Positions 41,039-53,165 of a DNA stretch of 64,000 bases are shown in pieces. Source of the stretch: Symsagittifera roscoffensis (lineage: Eukaryota > Xenacoelomorpha > Acoela > Convolutidae); contig NC_087065.1 in NCBI RefSeq assembly GCF_963678635.1, forward strand, positions 62,001 to 126,000, given 5' to 3'. Made by a program: the position numbers and the translations under genes. Each line of letters starts with the position of its first letter. The first letter of the stretch is position 1. Under the pieces are notes generated by a model that was given only the letters and a program-made list of their open reading frames with translations, was not told where the DNA came from and did not search any database.

Positions 41039-41285
41039 TGTCATCCCTCCTGAATGGCGAAACCATAAGGTTTATTGTATTATATATACATAAATTGTTT
41101 TTATACTGGTGACATGACCTTGTGGGTTTTCAAGGCCATCTTTATAGCCAAACCGAGTGATAGGCAGAGCAAAAAATAATTTGTTTATCATACAGTTGTC
41201 AATTTACCCATAACCTGCGTCATTGTATTTGTCAATTTCGTTCGCATTCGATATTGAAGATCTACGCATACCGTAAGGTTTGACA
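41039..41285 (+). repeat. 5' LTR of the decayed element (unit 2), full length
   Basis: TGTCATCCC to GTTTGACA, keeping the 18 bases missing in unit 1, and followed at once by the TGGTACATCC primer-binding site. Confidence 0.9.
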
Positions 41286-43526
41286 TGGTACATCCATCAA
41301 ACTATACCAAGAACCCGCTAAATATCGATCCATTTTGACCGCGAGCATCTGCAGGTTCACCATTAGAATGGTCGAAGTGGGCGGCCCTAATGGAAATGGC
41401 CATATTCGCCAAAGATGGAATTGAAGTACGAAATTCACGCCGTGACAAAGCGACACTCACAGATCCGACTGAACCCAGATACGAAGTCAAAATAAATGGA
41501 GAAACCGACGCTCAAAAAATTTCCGGGTACGTAAACAAGGAGAGATAATCGGCTGGGAGAATAAAGTATTAAAAGCACGAGAAAAAGGAGTGCAAACAAT
41601 TCCTTTGGATGGAACGAGGTAGAGGCAAAAGTCAAAAGTTACATATTCTTATGTTTGGGTGCTGAAGGCCAGAGACAACTAGAGTGAAAAAAGACCGGGC
41701 GTGGCCCTACAATCTACGAAAACGAGACAAATAGTAACAATAGTGGAAGCTTTTTCATAACAGAACAAAAAATTGCATTTGAACGCCTTAATTTGTCGAA
41801 AACAGGGAAAAAATGAACCACTTCAACAATTTCATACAGATTTAGTGAAATTGGCGTAAAGGGCCGACTGCGGAAATTCAGAAGAGGAATGCGTACAAGA
41901 TAGGTTTACCGCCTAAATAAACCACAAAAAGACAGCCAAAGAACTATTAGCAGAGATCGATCTGCACAAGATGCGTACGAATATGCAACTTGTCGAGAAA
42001 AGGGAACCAAACACGGTAGAGCAACAAAAAAAATCTTTTCGGTCCATCAACTTCTACACCAACAAAATTAGAATTTATGGGATACACACAACCTCGAGAA
42101 AGGAAAAACAGGCAAACTAACAAACTAACCAAAGGGGCCGACCTCATGAGGACGATAGAACTTCACACGAGGAAAATTGAAAAATAGAAGAGAACAGAAT
42201 ACAAATCACGTGGGACAATACAAGAAATATTACAAATGCTGAAGACAATTCGGTCGGAACCCTTTATAATCATGCGCCGCGAAAGATAAGATCTGTTCTA
42301 GAAGTGCAAAGAGGGGAGATTTTGCAAAAGTTTGCTAATCTACAAAAGTTAACTTCATGCGAGTGGGAGGAAATGAATGACAACTACAAAACTAAGAAGA
42401 CATCACAAAGGTAGAAGAGGTAACCCAGTGGCGTTCGCTGAAATCATGTCAACAAACGGATGGGAAGATATCCCACTAGACAACATCACAGTTATGGCCA
42501 TAGCAGAAGCGTTTAAAGTCAGAGACACACCAAAAATAACCAAAAAAGACTTAAACGAGCACATAGTAAAATGAAAACGACATCTGAGAACATGAATGCC
42601 AAATTCCGGCAGTCTGATATGTTCCAAGGAAAAAGTCTGCACAACAATTGAGGACAAACGATGAATCGACGACTTTCAACTACATCCCATCGGAGGACGC
42701 TGCTCGAGTTTTCGCATTTTATTTTGGAAAATTTATGTTTCCGAAAGGACGAATTATTATTGCACTAGAACTCGGATGATGAACAGTTCAATTAGCACCG
42801 TTCATCATCGTAGACGATCAAAAGGAGAAAATCATCGGAGGACATTAAACTGGTACAAGTAAAACCAAAAAAGGAGCAGATAGGCAGCCTTTATGAGAAC
42901 AAAATTTCAGACCCAGAGATCAAACAGTGAATAAAAAACAATTGCAAACAATTGTGTTTGAGAAGTGGTAAAGTCGAAAACTATCTGATAAAAACCCAAT
43001 TGATCGAAAATGTTGTCCCGATCCAAGAAAAAGGAAGAAGAAGTCCGATACATTTGAAAGAAAGAGCCGAGAAAGAGCTGTAAAAATTGATCAAACAAAA
43101 GCAGATCACTGAATTAAACAAGTGCACAGACAACCAATTAATTAGTCCCATAATAATAACCATAAATAGGATCAAATTGCCAAATTGGCATTGGATTTCC
43201 AGAAATTTAACAATATCATACACAAAAACAAATATCAATTGCCCAATACAGAACTGTTTCTGGACAATACAGCGCAGATAGTAAAATCAAAGGAAAAAAG
43301 TCAAAATGTTTTCTCAAATATCGATTACGATATGATTACTCGCAAATTCCGCTGGATCCAAAATCCAGAGAACACTGCAATTTCAATCTTATCTGAGGAA
43401 ATGCAACAGGAAGAGTCAAAATCCAAAAATGGTTTTAGGATCAACCGACAAGCCAAACGAAACTGCACCATCAATGACAGGTAGTACACAACAAAAACTA
43501 GAGGCAAGCCACAAAATGATCACGAG

Positions 43527-44177
43527 CAGCATTGTGACACCATTCCTTCTCAATTCAACTAAGACAGACATTATTGGAAAGCATCCATCTCATGGACCCA
43601 AGATCCGCCGCTATGCTCGACCTCTGCGAACCCATTTGGTTTACGCACATACACAGATCAATTGTCCAGATGTCACGAAACTGCCGACAATGTACTGAAC
43701 GAGGTGAAAATTTAAGACCATTTTTAGGGAAAATTCATTCACTCCAAATCGAATCAACAGTCGAGCCGAATGAAGAGGTTCAACTAGATTTCGCAGGACT
43801 TCTACCCAACGAACTAAACCGCGAAGCGTATATACTCGTAGACATAGATTACTGGTCGAATTTCCGACAGCTAAAGTGGTATTTAACACCAGAGCAGCCA
43901 CAAGATTTATGCAAAGATATAAATCAATCAATGGCGTCTCGCAAAATTCAGATGCAATCAGAGTCAAAAGTTCTGTTTTTTTTTGTGGATCAAGCAACAT
44001 CAAATAATTATTTGCATCTGCAAACAATCACAACTTGATAGGTGTGGTCAGACGAATGATACAAGCATTAAAACGCAAGCTAAGAGTTATGAGAATAGAC
44101 AAAAATAACTTACCTTATAAAATAGCATCAGACAAAGCTGAAATAATCAAAACATTTTGAATCACTCCAGTGGCTGA
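43527..44177 (+). pseudogene. Integrase fragment, copy in unit 2
   Basis: Same remnant as at 36830-37480, with CRQC and EEVQLDFAG in the frame 43574-44038. Confidence 0.75.
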
Positions 44178-45613
44178 AAATCTCGCCATTCGAAGCACAC
44201 ATAGGACAAAACCAAGCACACTATAATCAAGTATAACAACAAGCTCAGCAAATAACCTAAACTGGGACGATGCAAAACACGCCTGAAGACAAAGTGGTTA
44301 AAAACGGCGGCCATCAGACCTCCTACCAGAACCTTTGAACAAGGAAACTATAAAACCAGCACAAGCAGCCCAACAGGAAACACGTGTGAAAACTAGGCAG
44401 ACATTATTTAAAGAGCGAGAAAAGTTATATCTAAGATACAAGTTGATACAACACCAGGTAGATGCAAACACCAAAAAACGGACAGATGAAGTGGCAACGA
44501 GAAAAATAAGAGTAGCTACAAAAAAAAGACCCAGAAACATCGAACAAAAATACAAAAACTACGAACGGGAAAATCTTAATTTACACACCACACACACAGC
44601 TTGGGTGCAGACATTGGGTAAGCCACCGAGAATACCAAGAAATGGCGGATTCGCATTTGTCCCCAATCTGTTGATTTATGGATCTTGCATACCCTCACGA
44701 CTAAGCAAGTACGTTGCATGTAGATCCGCGCAGAGAACAGGACTAGGTTTACAATTGTTTTGGACATTGAAAAACCAAACGCGCCACAACATCCCATGTT
44801 CAAAAAAAGGAAGATGTCAAGAAAAGATAAACAGTAACAGTCACAAGATAGCCAAAGAAAAAAAAACGCGAAGCAAACAGGACAGAAGTCAGGAGGAAAT
44901 CTAGCGCAGATAAACCCAACAAGAGTAATGCAATTCGATCAGAACTACAAAAAGAGATCAGCACCCCAACAAACAGGGACATTGAGACGCCAGAGCAACA
45001 AACGTCATCAAGTGAGGCTTGGTCCTCTACATTCGAGAACACGGCCCCATCTCCGAGCAGACTGAATCAAAAGAAGACGCATCCCCAATTACCACGAATA
45101 TCGGCAGAAGTAACCAAGAAATCTACTAAGAACCGACAATCGGCGTTGGCGGGAGCGTTGGGAACTCCAGTACCAATAAGTGCAATTAACGAAGCTAAGC
45201 AAATGCCAACGGAACCCAAAAAGAAACAATTTTCTATCGAGTCACCGACCAACAAATAAAGGGAGGGGAACAACTCGAAAATAAAAAGTTTAACCCACGA
45301 GATGGGTTTCCATGAAAAATTGCCAGAATATCAAGCATGTGTGAAATTTTCAAAAACAATAAAACCCAAACCTAAAAACAAAAGCATGGAAATATTGGAT
45401 TTGGTGTCCCCGACTTTCAGTTCAAGCAGAATGATATCAGATATTAGAGAGGTTTTTCTTGGTATCGATCAAAAAACAAGAAGACAACGAAAGACGAAAT
45501 AAACTCGGGACTCAATAAATCAATAAAATATGAAGGGACTCAATAAACTCGCAATTCAACTTAAGTCTACTTGGACTCAAAAACTCAAGTTTATTTTTGA
45601 CTTCCAGGGGGAG

Positions 45614-45862
45614 TGTTATCCGGCCGGAATGGCAAAACCATAACAGTGGTTATATTTGAATATACATATAGTGATCTATACTGATCGAATGGCCTTGTAT
45701 CTTTTGAAAACTATCTCCATAGCCACACCGAGTGATCGGCAGAGCAAGAAATAAATGGTTTTATCAAACAGTTGTCTTTTTTACACGTAACCTCAGTCGT
45801 CGTATTTGCCAATTCCGCTCGGATTTGGTATTGAAGATCTACGCATACCATAAGGTATGACA
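45614..45862 (+). repeat. 3' LTR of the decayed element (unit 2)
   Basis: Same boundaries as 38917-39165, TGTTATCCGG to GTATGACA, after the AGGGGGAG tract. Confidence 0.9.
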
Positions 45863-46293
45863 TATAGATTCATGCCAGATATGCTTGGTGTTTTTTCACA
45901 TAGTTTCAACTCTGCCATTGGCGTGCGCAGAAATTTTCTATGGAAAACCGGTTTTTCGAAATAAGTTTGAAAACTTTTTTTAGGTCGACCAATTTGTTTC
46001 TTCGAACTCTCCGAAACAATTATTCTATCAACAATTTTTTGAGCGGCATGCATTATTTTTTTTTGAAAAACAAGCTAAGAATGGCGTTTTTAGCATTTTC
46101 AAAAACTATTTGATTAAGAAAATGCGTTTTTTGGCGCGCGCTTCCCCCTCAAATGTAGTTATATTGGCGTCGAAGGCGCCTTCAGAAGTTTATTTATAGT
46201 TCACGTTGAAAATTGAGGAAAATTACTCAAAATCTTTTGCAAAAGTTACTCAAAAGCTTTTAAAAAGTATCTCAGGAGTGTTTCAAATCTTAC

Positions 46294-46519
46294 GTCATCC
46301 TCATAATCTTCGTCGTCATAGCCTGAAGAGTAGTCGCCAGTTGCGTAAGTCGCATTTGCATCACAACATTCGTAGATCTTCAGCTCAGCGATTAGTGTCG
46401 AGTTCACATCGCTAGTCATGTTCACGTAGATGTTCCTCAGTTTTTCCAACTCTGCCTCGGCGGTGAAGTTGCGACATTCGTAGTCGTGATAGCACACTTT
46501 GTCTTCGTAAGTTCTTTGC
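46294..46519 (-). CDS. Extracellular Cys-rich exon of the membrane protein, copy X2
   Basis: Identical in translation to X1 (39597-39822) and with the same splice sites. The exon starts in phase 2 and ends in phase 0, so splicing X2 to X1 in one message would break the frame. The two must be used alternatively, or one is silent, or the duplication is an assembly or haplotype artefact. Confidence 0.72.
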
Positions 46520-47656
46520 CTGAAACCAATATGCGCTCAGTTTGTTCCAAAAAGATAGACTTCAATTTCTGTTTTTTTTCTAATCTTTCGTGAACTTGCA
46601 TTAGAAGCAGGAGCGAACCTAGGATTTCCTCGAGGGGGAAGGGGAGCTTTCTCCCTTCAAATTAAGCATATTCTAGAAAAAAAATTAGGGTCGTTCAGCC
46701 GAAAATTGATGTCTTAAAAAGTACCAAAGGGGGAGGGAAGTTCAAAACAAGCATATTGGCAAAAGCAGCTCGAAAAAATAAAGGGTTTGTCGACCAAAAG
46801 TCATAGAACCCAAAAGTGGCGAGGAGGTCGAATCCGGGGAAGGAGGGGCTGGTGAATGACTGTGTGTCGCTATTAAAATCTTCGCTGGGCAATTGAAAAA
46901 ACAAGAGGGTGGGGTAGAGGAGTTTTTTTGCTTTTGTTGCGTTTGTTTCTTCTCCATAAACCCGCTCTCGTTAAATTATGGTATAAATCAACTATTTAAA
47001 AACAAATAATTAAGTGTCGCCAAAATTGCTGTTTTCTGACAAAAAATGTTGCCTTTTCAACGTTAGTAAGGCCGCACACTAACAAATTTAGTGTTAATGA
47101 CAATCATTAGCTTTTCCAAAAAAAAAATAGAAAAAGCTTTAATTAAGAAACGCTCTATTGGTAACATTTAAAATAACAAATAGGAGATTGGGGATAGCGG
47201 GAATTTTCTGAATGAAACAAAAACATTTATTACTATAAAGTATTATTAAAATAGTCGATTAAGGGGGTAACCACGAGAAAAAAGGCACAAAACTTTGAAA
47301 AGGTTTTATATCCGAGTGATTTTGTGGGGCTTCAACCTATTGAGTTTTCCATTTTATCACTATTTTATTGAAAATTTAATGACCCATAACTTATTACCAT
47401 TTTCCTTCCAATTATTGCCATTTATAATCGGGTTGTCTTTTGTTGCCCCCGAATTGGTCTCAAAATAGTGGTAAAAAAGGGGTTAGACCGATTTTTTTCT
47501 GTTATTGTTCTCTGACAAATTACCCTTTTAAAATATTCATCTCCGACTCTTATTGCTTTTAACCTGGTTTTGCTGTCATAAAATACTATCACCAACAAAT
47601 ACCTATATAATAAACACTATTAGAAACCGATTACTTGTAGATTCTAGCCGTTGAAA

Positions 47657-47698
47657 ATGAATAAAGTTATTCTGAGCCTCGTACTACTCTCAATTTTG
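47657..47698 (+). CDS. Neuropeptide-like precursor, exon 1 (signal peptide)
   Basis: The ATG at 47657 begins 14 codons, MNKVILSLVLLSIL, a compact signal-peptide core with one Lys then a hydrophobic run. It ends at a strong donor, TTG|GTAAGT, in phase 0. The exon starts only about 30 bases after the end of the segmental duplication. The next exon that continues the signal peptide in phase is at 52490, giving a 4.8-kb intron. A first exon that encodes almost only the signal peptide is common in secreted peptide genes. Confidence 0.7.
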
Positions 47699-47769
47699 GT
47701 AAGTTTTTTATCATGGCGAATTTTGTATGCACACTTCCGGGGACCGTAATTTTAGCATAAAGATAAACA

Positions 47770-48800
47770 AGACTGCTCGTATCAGGGCGAAGCCCTGAAT
47801 GTTCCGACTGCCTTTTAAGCATTATGGGGCAGTAATAACATCAAAAAATAAATTTAATAAAATAGAAATGAAAAAAAAAATTCTAAAATTTGAATTTTTT
47901 TTATGAAATCATCCCCCGACACGCCATATAAAGTACAAAAAAAAATTTCGCTCATTTTAACAAATCAATTATGGCAAATACGTTTCGTTCAACCAATTTG
48001 GAACGATTTCTAAGACGCATTAAATCTCCGCTTACGCGTTAATAGCCCGAAATATATCGCGCGTTAATTGTCCCAAATTGGTCAAAATGGCAATCTTTAA
48101 ACCCCCATAACTGTACGAAAAATCATCACAGGTGAAATATCTTTTCAAATTTAAGCTTAGAACAACAATACCTTTTGAATGATAAAAAAAAATTCTGTCA
48201 AAAATGGCTAGTTAAAAAGTCAAAATTTGTCTGAAGAAAAAAAAACCCACCCCGAGCACAAATATTCCGTTACTTTCGTATCGAAAAACGGAACAATAGC
48301 ATGAAAATTTGAGAGGTGTTCCATTACACATAAGCCGATCAGATTTCATAATACTAATACTATCCAAAACATTTCGGTCATCGATCTTATTCTGCTATAT
48401 CAGAAATTTGGTAGTAAATGAGCACAACAAAAAAAATGACATAGCTTTCATTCAGTTTGAACTAACGTAAGAATGCTCGTATATCAGGGCAAAACCCGAA
48501 TGTTTTGACTGCCCTTCAATTGGTCTCAAATAGTTTTAGATAAAAGAGAATATATGAGAAACTATTAATTTTGAACAATGTCGAAGATCGAGTGTGAAAA
48601 TATTAGTCGTACGACATTATTAACAATGATTTTGTTGTGCGGGATTATTCGCCAAACATTAATATTTCGATTAGGAGTCGCCAAGGCGCTTAAAGATTTA
48701 CTGTTAAAAATTTTTACTTCGATCGCCGAAAAATGTTTGGATAAAAAACCACCCCAAGCATAAATATTCCGTTTCTTTCAAAAATTGGAACAAAAAATAG
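47770..48800. repeat. Interspersed repeat, two partial copies in the peptide-gene intron
   Basis: Shared words: ctcgtatcagggc-aa-ccc-gaatgtt near 47780 and 48478, and accacccc-agca-aaatattccgt near 48247 and 48750. A third, partial copy lies at 51230-51650 (gactgcccttca, cacgctatataatgtacaaaa). A 61-codon open frame at 48578-48763 lies inside one copy and is not called as a gene. Confidence 0.65.
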
Positions 48801-49470
48801 CAAAAACGAATAAATTTCATGCATCTGCCACTAAATTTCGATGCCAAAATTTTTGTCCGATTTTTTCAGAATCACGATATGGATTGCTGCTACAGAGCTG
48901 AAAATTTAGTTACAAAAGCACGCGATAACTTGTAAATAAAGCTGGCAAAAACCCTATTTTGTATGCTAATGTTTTTGTTCATCCCCACGCTCTCGCATAG
49001 AATTCTGTTATCAGCATCTTGAACGACTTTCAATTTCATCAGGAAGTTTCACAAAAATGTTTTGAAGCCAAGTTTGCGAAACTTAAACTATTTATACTTG
49101 AAGGCAAAAATAAAAGCATTTTTTAAGATAAATATTTTTACTGAATCAAAGTGCTTAAGTTTAACTAAAGTTTGATTTATGGTGCTGCAAAATTTGGCCC
49201 AGATTACAGATGGAACATTTTTAAAATGGACAGATAGCTCTTATTGGAAGCAAGAATTGCTATCCTGAAGCTTAGTACAGACATGTATGAACTGCCAATT
49301 GTATGTTTTTAATTTTGGGTTTTATAAAAAAACTTTTGCTTAATGAAAATCAATCAGAATGTCTGCTTAAAAATTTCGAAGACAAAAATTGATTGTCATT
49401 TGGCAGCGACTATCTGAAAAAAATATAGTACATATATGTATGAGAAGAAACCTTGAAGGGAGGCGGAGCA
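48801..49470. other. Intron sequence, nothing recognised
   Basis: AT-rich and without repeats or ORFs that I can support. Confidence 0.4.
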
Positions 49471-49472
49471 AT

Positions 49473-49812
49473 AAGTAGAATGGTCCAAGTGCAGAATGGG
49501 TCCAAGAGCAGAAAAACAGATAAATATTGACTTATATTGGCTTATAAGGGCTAATTGATAAAACAATTATTATAATCGTCAAAAAATACCAAGAAAACGA
49601 ATAAATTACGCATGAATTGACTAATTTCATTAGGTTTTTTGATTAATTTTTTTAAAATTCTTGATTAAATTGCTCAAATTATGCATAAAATGTTCGTTGC
49701 TTTGCTATTATTGACATTTCTGATGATTATTTTACCGATTAGCTTATAGAAGTTGTTATTTTTCCTTTTTTTCTGCTCTTGGACTCATTTTGCTTTTAGA
49801 CGAATTCTGCTT
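49473..49812. mobile_element. Probable MITE with about 44-bp terminal inverted repeats
   Basis: The left end reads aagtagaatggtcc... to gtccaagagcagaaaaa (49473-49516). The right end is its reverse complement with several mismatches, ttttttctgctcttggac... to gaattctgctt (ending 49812). AAT flanks both ends as a possible 3-bp target duplication. The 250-bp centre is non-coding. Size and structure fit a non-autonomous DNA transposon; superfamily not assigned. Confidence 0.6.
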
Positions 49813-51230
49813 AATGACTGGCCGCCACCTTGAAGACTATGTAATCAAGGCCATCACTTTCGTTCAAATCAATTTCTCCTCACTCAGATCAGGGAGAAAG
49901 AACTAACAAGAATACTAATATATCCTGGCAAAGCTCCTCCGGCTGCCGTCAGTATCGAATAGTTTTAATCAAGGACAAATTAAAAAACCATAAAATCTGG
50001 ACTATATCTAACATCAAGTGTGAAAATTGGATTCGTACTGAATTGTTATGACCGCTTAGCCGCCATTTACTTTTGAACGGTTGCCTAGTACGGGTTAAAT
50101 TGCGACGCAAAAACTTCTTGAGTTGCGTTTTCAGCATCAACTGCACTGGAGCTCTACGAAAAAATAATGATTAAATCTGACTTTTATTGTCTATATCTAT
50201 AAGAGAAAAATAATCAACTATGATCAATTAAAAACGGACTTTATGGTTATTTTTATCAAAAAAAAACTTTGCAAATCAATTATAATCGATCAATTTTCAC
50301 TTTTACAGATAAAGACAATGCAACTTCATTATATTGATTTTTTTTTTTCGTTTTTTTGAGATGCGCAAAAAATTGCTCATTTGAAACATTTTCTCAATTT
50401 ACTTAAACAAGAGTTGTATGTATCTAATTACCCTGAGAAACAGCGCGCTGAAAAATGCAGTTTCTGAAAAATGGAACTTCGACCTGTATTTTTTGGTGTT
50501 TTGGGGATTGGTTCTGGTGATGGGGGGGGGGGGGGGAGTGGCGGTGGGAAAAGACAAAGGACAAATGGGGAGGGAAAAGGGCAAACGTTTGCATTTTGAA
50601 AAATCTGAGGTTTAAAAATAGAGTAAGCTGTAGACCCGTTTTGCATAATTCCGCATTATTCATACGAAAAATGCTTTTGCAGAACTTTTGAAAAATCTGC
50701 AGATCTTTTGAAAAATCTGCTTTTGCAGATCATGTTTTTGCAGAAATCGTTGCAGAAGTTTTTGCTGAAGTTTGAACGACACCAAACAAAAATAAAGTAG
50801 AAAAAATTCATTCTAATTGAATTTAAATGGATTATAATTAACTTTAAATTTGATAAAACAATGGATAAAAATCAAGTCTTTATTCCCTTTTGTGGTCTGA
50901 TAGTCACAGGGGATTTGATTTTTTTGATAAAATTTTAGACTACAGAGATCCATTTCAATTAAATTTCTTTTCACTTTTCTTAGATGCCGGCATAACAAGT
51001 CTTCAAAGAACATGTAGGCTATTCCAAAGCATGGCCAAAATGGCTGGCAACTTTTCAATCCCCAATATTTTACAAAAAAACTCTGTTTATATTTGAGTTC
51101 ACGGAGTCGATATCTGCAATGGGGTATGTAAGTTTTTTCTTAAAAGTTTTGATTCAATCACCGAATTTTGGCTGATAAAAAAATCAATCCAATAAAAAAA
51201 TTTTCCCATTTTCTTTAGAAGTCGGAACAA
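49813..51230. other. Intron sequence with a G12 run and small repeats
   Basis: No gene called. A run of 12 G lies at about 50522-50536. The phrase ttttgaaaaatctgc repeats around 50680-50720. The part around 49820-50155 is less AT-rich than its surroundings, but neither strand gives an exon that I would defend. Confidence 0.4.
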
Positions 51231-51649
51231 AAAATTCTTGATTGTTTTGACTGCCCTTCATGGCTTACTAATAAGCTTATCAAATAACTTTTTGCAGGAT
51301 TAAAAAAAAATTCCCCACACGCTATATAATGTACAAAAGTGTTGAAGTAACGGCCCACCCTTAATTAATTTTTAGTGACGTATTGTTAGGATCAAAACGC
51401 GCCTCAATTTGGAACGAAAACTGCTCTAAATATGTCGCACGGGTAATGTCCAAAATGGACCAATTTGGCATTTTTAAAAATACACAATTTTACAAGTGTG
51501 ATCGCTGGTTGATAATAATTTTTAAATGTTGTTCAGGAGGCATCAATAGTTTTCAGATGTATGTAAAAATTTTCCCTACCAGAAGAGCCAGTTCAAAAAT
51601 TGCAAAAACCTGGCAAAAAAAAAGAAATTGAAAAAAAATTTCATCGATG

Positions 51650-52480
51650 CTGATAGATAAACAGATTGAGGCAAAAATAAAAATTATCAGGTTGCTTTGC
51701 CAATAGCGCTGAGTGATCCAACTACAGAAACAATTGCCAAATTTTCATGAAAAAACGTAACAAGTAAACGATCTTTTCCCCATAATCAGTTTAGGAATGA
51801 GGTTGTTCGTTGGTTCAAGCTATATTTTTCACCCAATCAGAATTCAGCAGTTTACTGTTTTACTTGGCCATTTATTTTTTTTCTAGTAAGAGGGGTGGTG
51901 GTGAGCGTACCAATTTTTTCCATCTAAACAGCCAATCAGCCATATCAGCAATACCTTATCAGCCATAAACTAAACACCAAAAACAGCACTGTTTTCAGAG
52001 TTTTAGAAGTAGTTATTTTATGTTTAATTTTTTTCTCGTTTTGGGCGAGGGGTTGGAAAGCTGCCCCAGAATTAAGTGTTTTAAAAAATGATGTGTCAGT
52101 GGATGATTTGGAAAAAACATCTCTTTTTTTTGGAAAAAAAAATAATCTTTTTTTAATCAAAAACTTGTCCATGGAGAGGGTGGAACTTGTCCACGGAGAG
52201 CCGGTTATCGCCTCTAACTTTATCTCGGTTTCAGGTAACAGGCGACCTTAAGCCGAGATAGTCAGCTCAGTTGTCTCTGACCAATCGAACTGTTTAAAGA
52301 ACATAGGCTAAATTGGCACAGGGTTGATTGGCATAGGGTTGATTGGAATATAGGGTAGATTAGAATAGGGTAGAATGGCATAGAATAGATTGTCATGGAT
52401 CCAAAAAATTATAGCAGCATACCGTTTTAAAATTTTGGTTTTACTAACAAAGCTTCTTTCTAGTTTAAAATGTGCTTTAT
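51650..52480. other. Intron sequence with a short minisatellite
   Basis: At about 52310-52395 a 10 to 14-base unit (agggttgattggcat type) recurs about six times. The remainder shows nothing recognisable. Confidence 0.45.
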
Positions 52481-52489
52481 ATGTTGCAG

Positions 52490-52651
52490 GCTAGCAGCAT
52501 CAGTGCGGGTCGTGTTTCGAAACAGTGGCTGATTGACAACAAAGACAACTTGCACAAATTTCACCCGGGTTTGTACGGGAAGCGAAGCGGTTCCGCGATG
52601 AAAACTACTAGACGGGAACAGACGGGGACTTCTGAGCGTGTTATAAATTAG
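52490..52651 (+). CDS. Neuropeptide-like precursor, exon 2 (peptide with amidation site)
   Basis: The acceptor ATGTTGCAG starts 53 codons in phase 0, ending in TAG at 52651. It begins ASSISAG, a good signal-peptidase end for exon 1. The mature region VSKQWLIDNK runs to HKFHPGLY, followed by GKR, the classic signal for dibasic cleavage and C-terminal amidation, giving a peptide ending in HPGLY-amide. A short Arg/Lys-containing C-terminal remainder follows. The total precursor is 67 residues with one peptide copy. I do not recognise the family; the PGLY-amide end recalls cnidarian GLW-amides only loosely. The exon stands out in composition from its AT-rich surroundings. Confidence 0.68.
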   Translation, partial: ASSISAGRVSKQWLIDNKDNLHKFHPGLYGKRSGSAMKTTRREQTGTSERVIN

Positions 52652-53165
52652 TGTATGTACAACAAAGAGCAATTCTAAGCGAATCTGACAAATTTCAAAA
52701 TGTAAAAAACCCAATACGTTCCATTATCACGACTAAAAAATCTGAAAACTATCGATTTTATGTGGACAAGTTCATTAAGTTAAAAACAACCCGGCAAAAA
52801 CTTTGCTCCCGGTTCCAACCCTACCTTGGTAGTTATAACTAATCGAATAAAATTGAGCTCTACGAGACAGCCACATTGGCTGTCCTAAGTCGTCAAAAAT
52901 GAAAGAACTCGTCCTTCGAAATGTGTAGCATCTATCCACGGGAAAAACAACAATCTCCTTAGAAAGTGATATATTATTCAAACCAAAAACTTCTGAGCGT
53001 GTTATAAATTAGTGTATGTATAATAAAGAGCAATTCTAAGCGAATCTGACAAATTTCAAAACACTGATTTTGTGACGACAAGTTCAATAGTTTAAAAATA
53101 CACCTGCGCAGTTTCGCCCTTGGTTCTAACGTTATCTAATAATTTTAAGTTCATCAAGATGCCAA
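52629..53165 (+). repeat. Diverged tandem duplication over the 3' end of the peptide gene (about 360-bp unit)
   Basis: The 70 bases from cttctgagcgtgttataaat at about 52629 recur almost exactly at about 52988, and the rest of the units match only loosely. The second copy reads tataataaagag and so has an AATAAA signal where the first has acaacaaag. The message may therefore be polyadenylated after the second copy. Confidence 0.75.

Larger units (their letters stand above)
41039..45862 (+). mobile_element. Decayed Ty3/gypsy-type LTR retrotransposon, copy in duplication unit 2
   Basis: Copy of the 34360-39165 element made by the segmental duplication, not by a second insertion: its flanks and decay mutations are the same. 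Left LTR 41039-41285 (full length, 247 bp), right LTR 45614-45862. RT fragment at about 42877-43477 and integrase fragment at about 43527-44177. Confidence 0.9.
40928..47624. repeat. Tandem segmental duplication, unit 2 (6.7 kb)
   Basis: Direct copy of 34251-40927. The 39.9-40.9 kb part and its copy at 46.6-47.6 kb hold no gene I can support. Confidence 0.95.

Noticed and set aside
41039-45862. A second, independent insertion of the decayed LTR element
   Set aside because: Flanking DNA and decay mutations are the same as in the first copy, so the segmental duplication explains it.
48578-48763. 61-codon plus-strand ORF
   Set aside because: It lies inside an interspersed repeat whose other copies do not keep the frame.
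50087-50153. Minus-strand terminal exon candidate after TTTTTTCGTAG, ending FNPY-stop
   Set aside because: Only 22 codons, with an alternative longer frame in the same place and no matching upstream exon. Chance is as likely.
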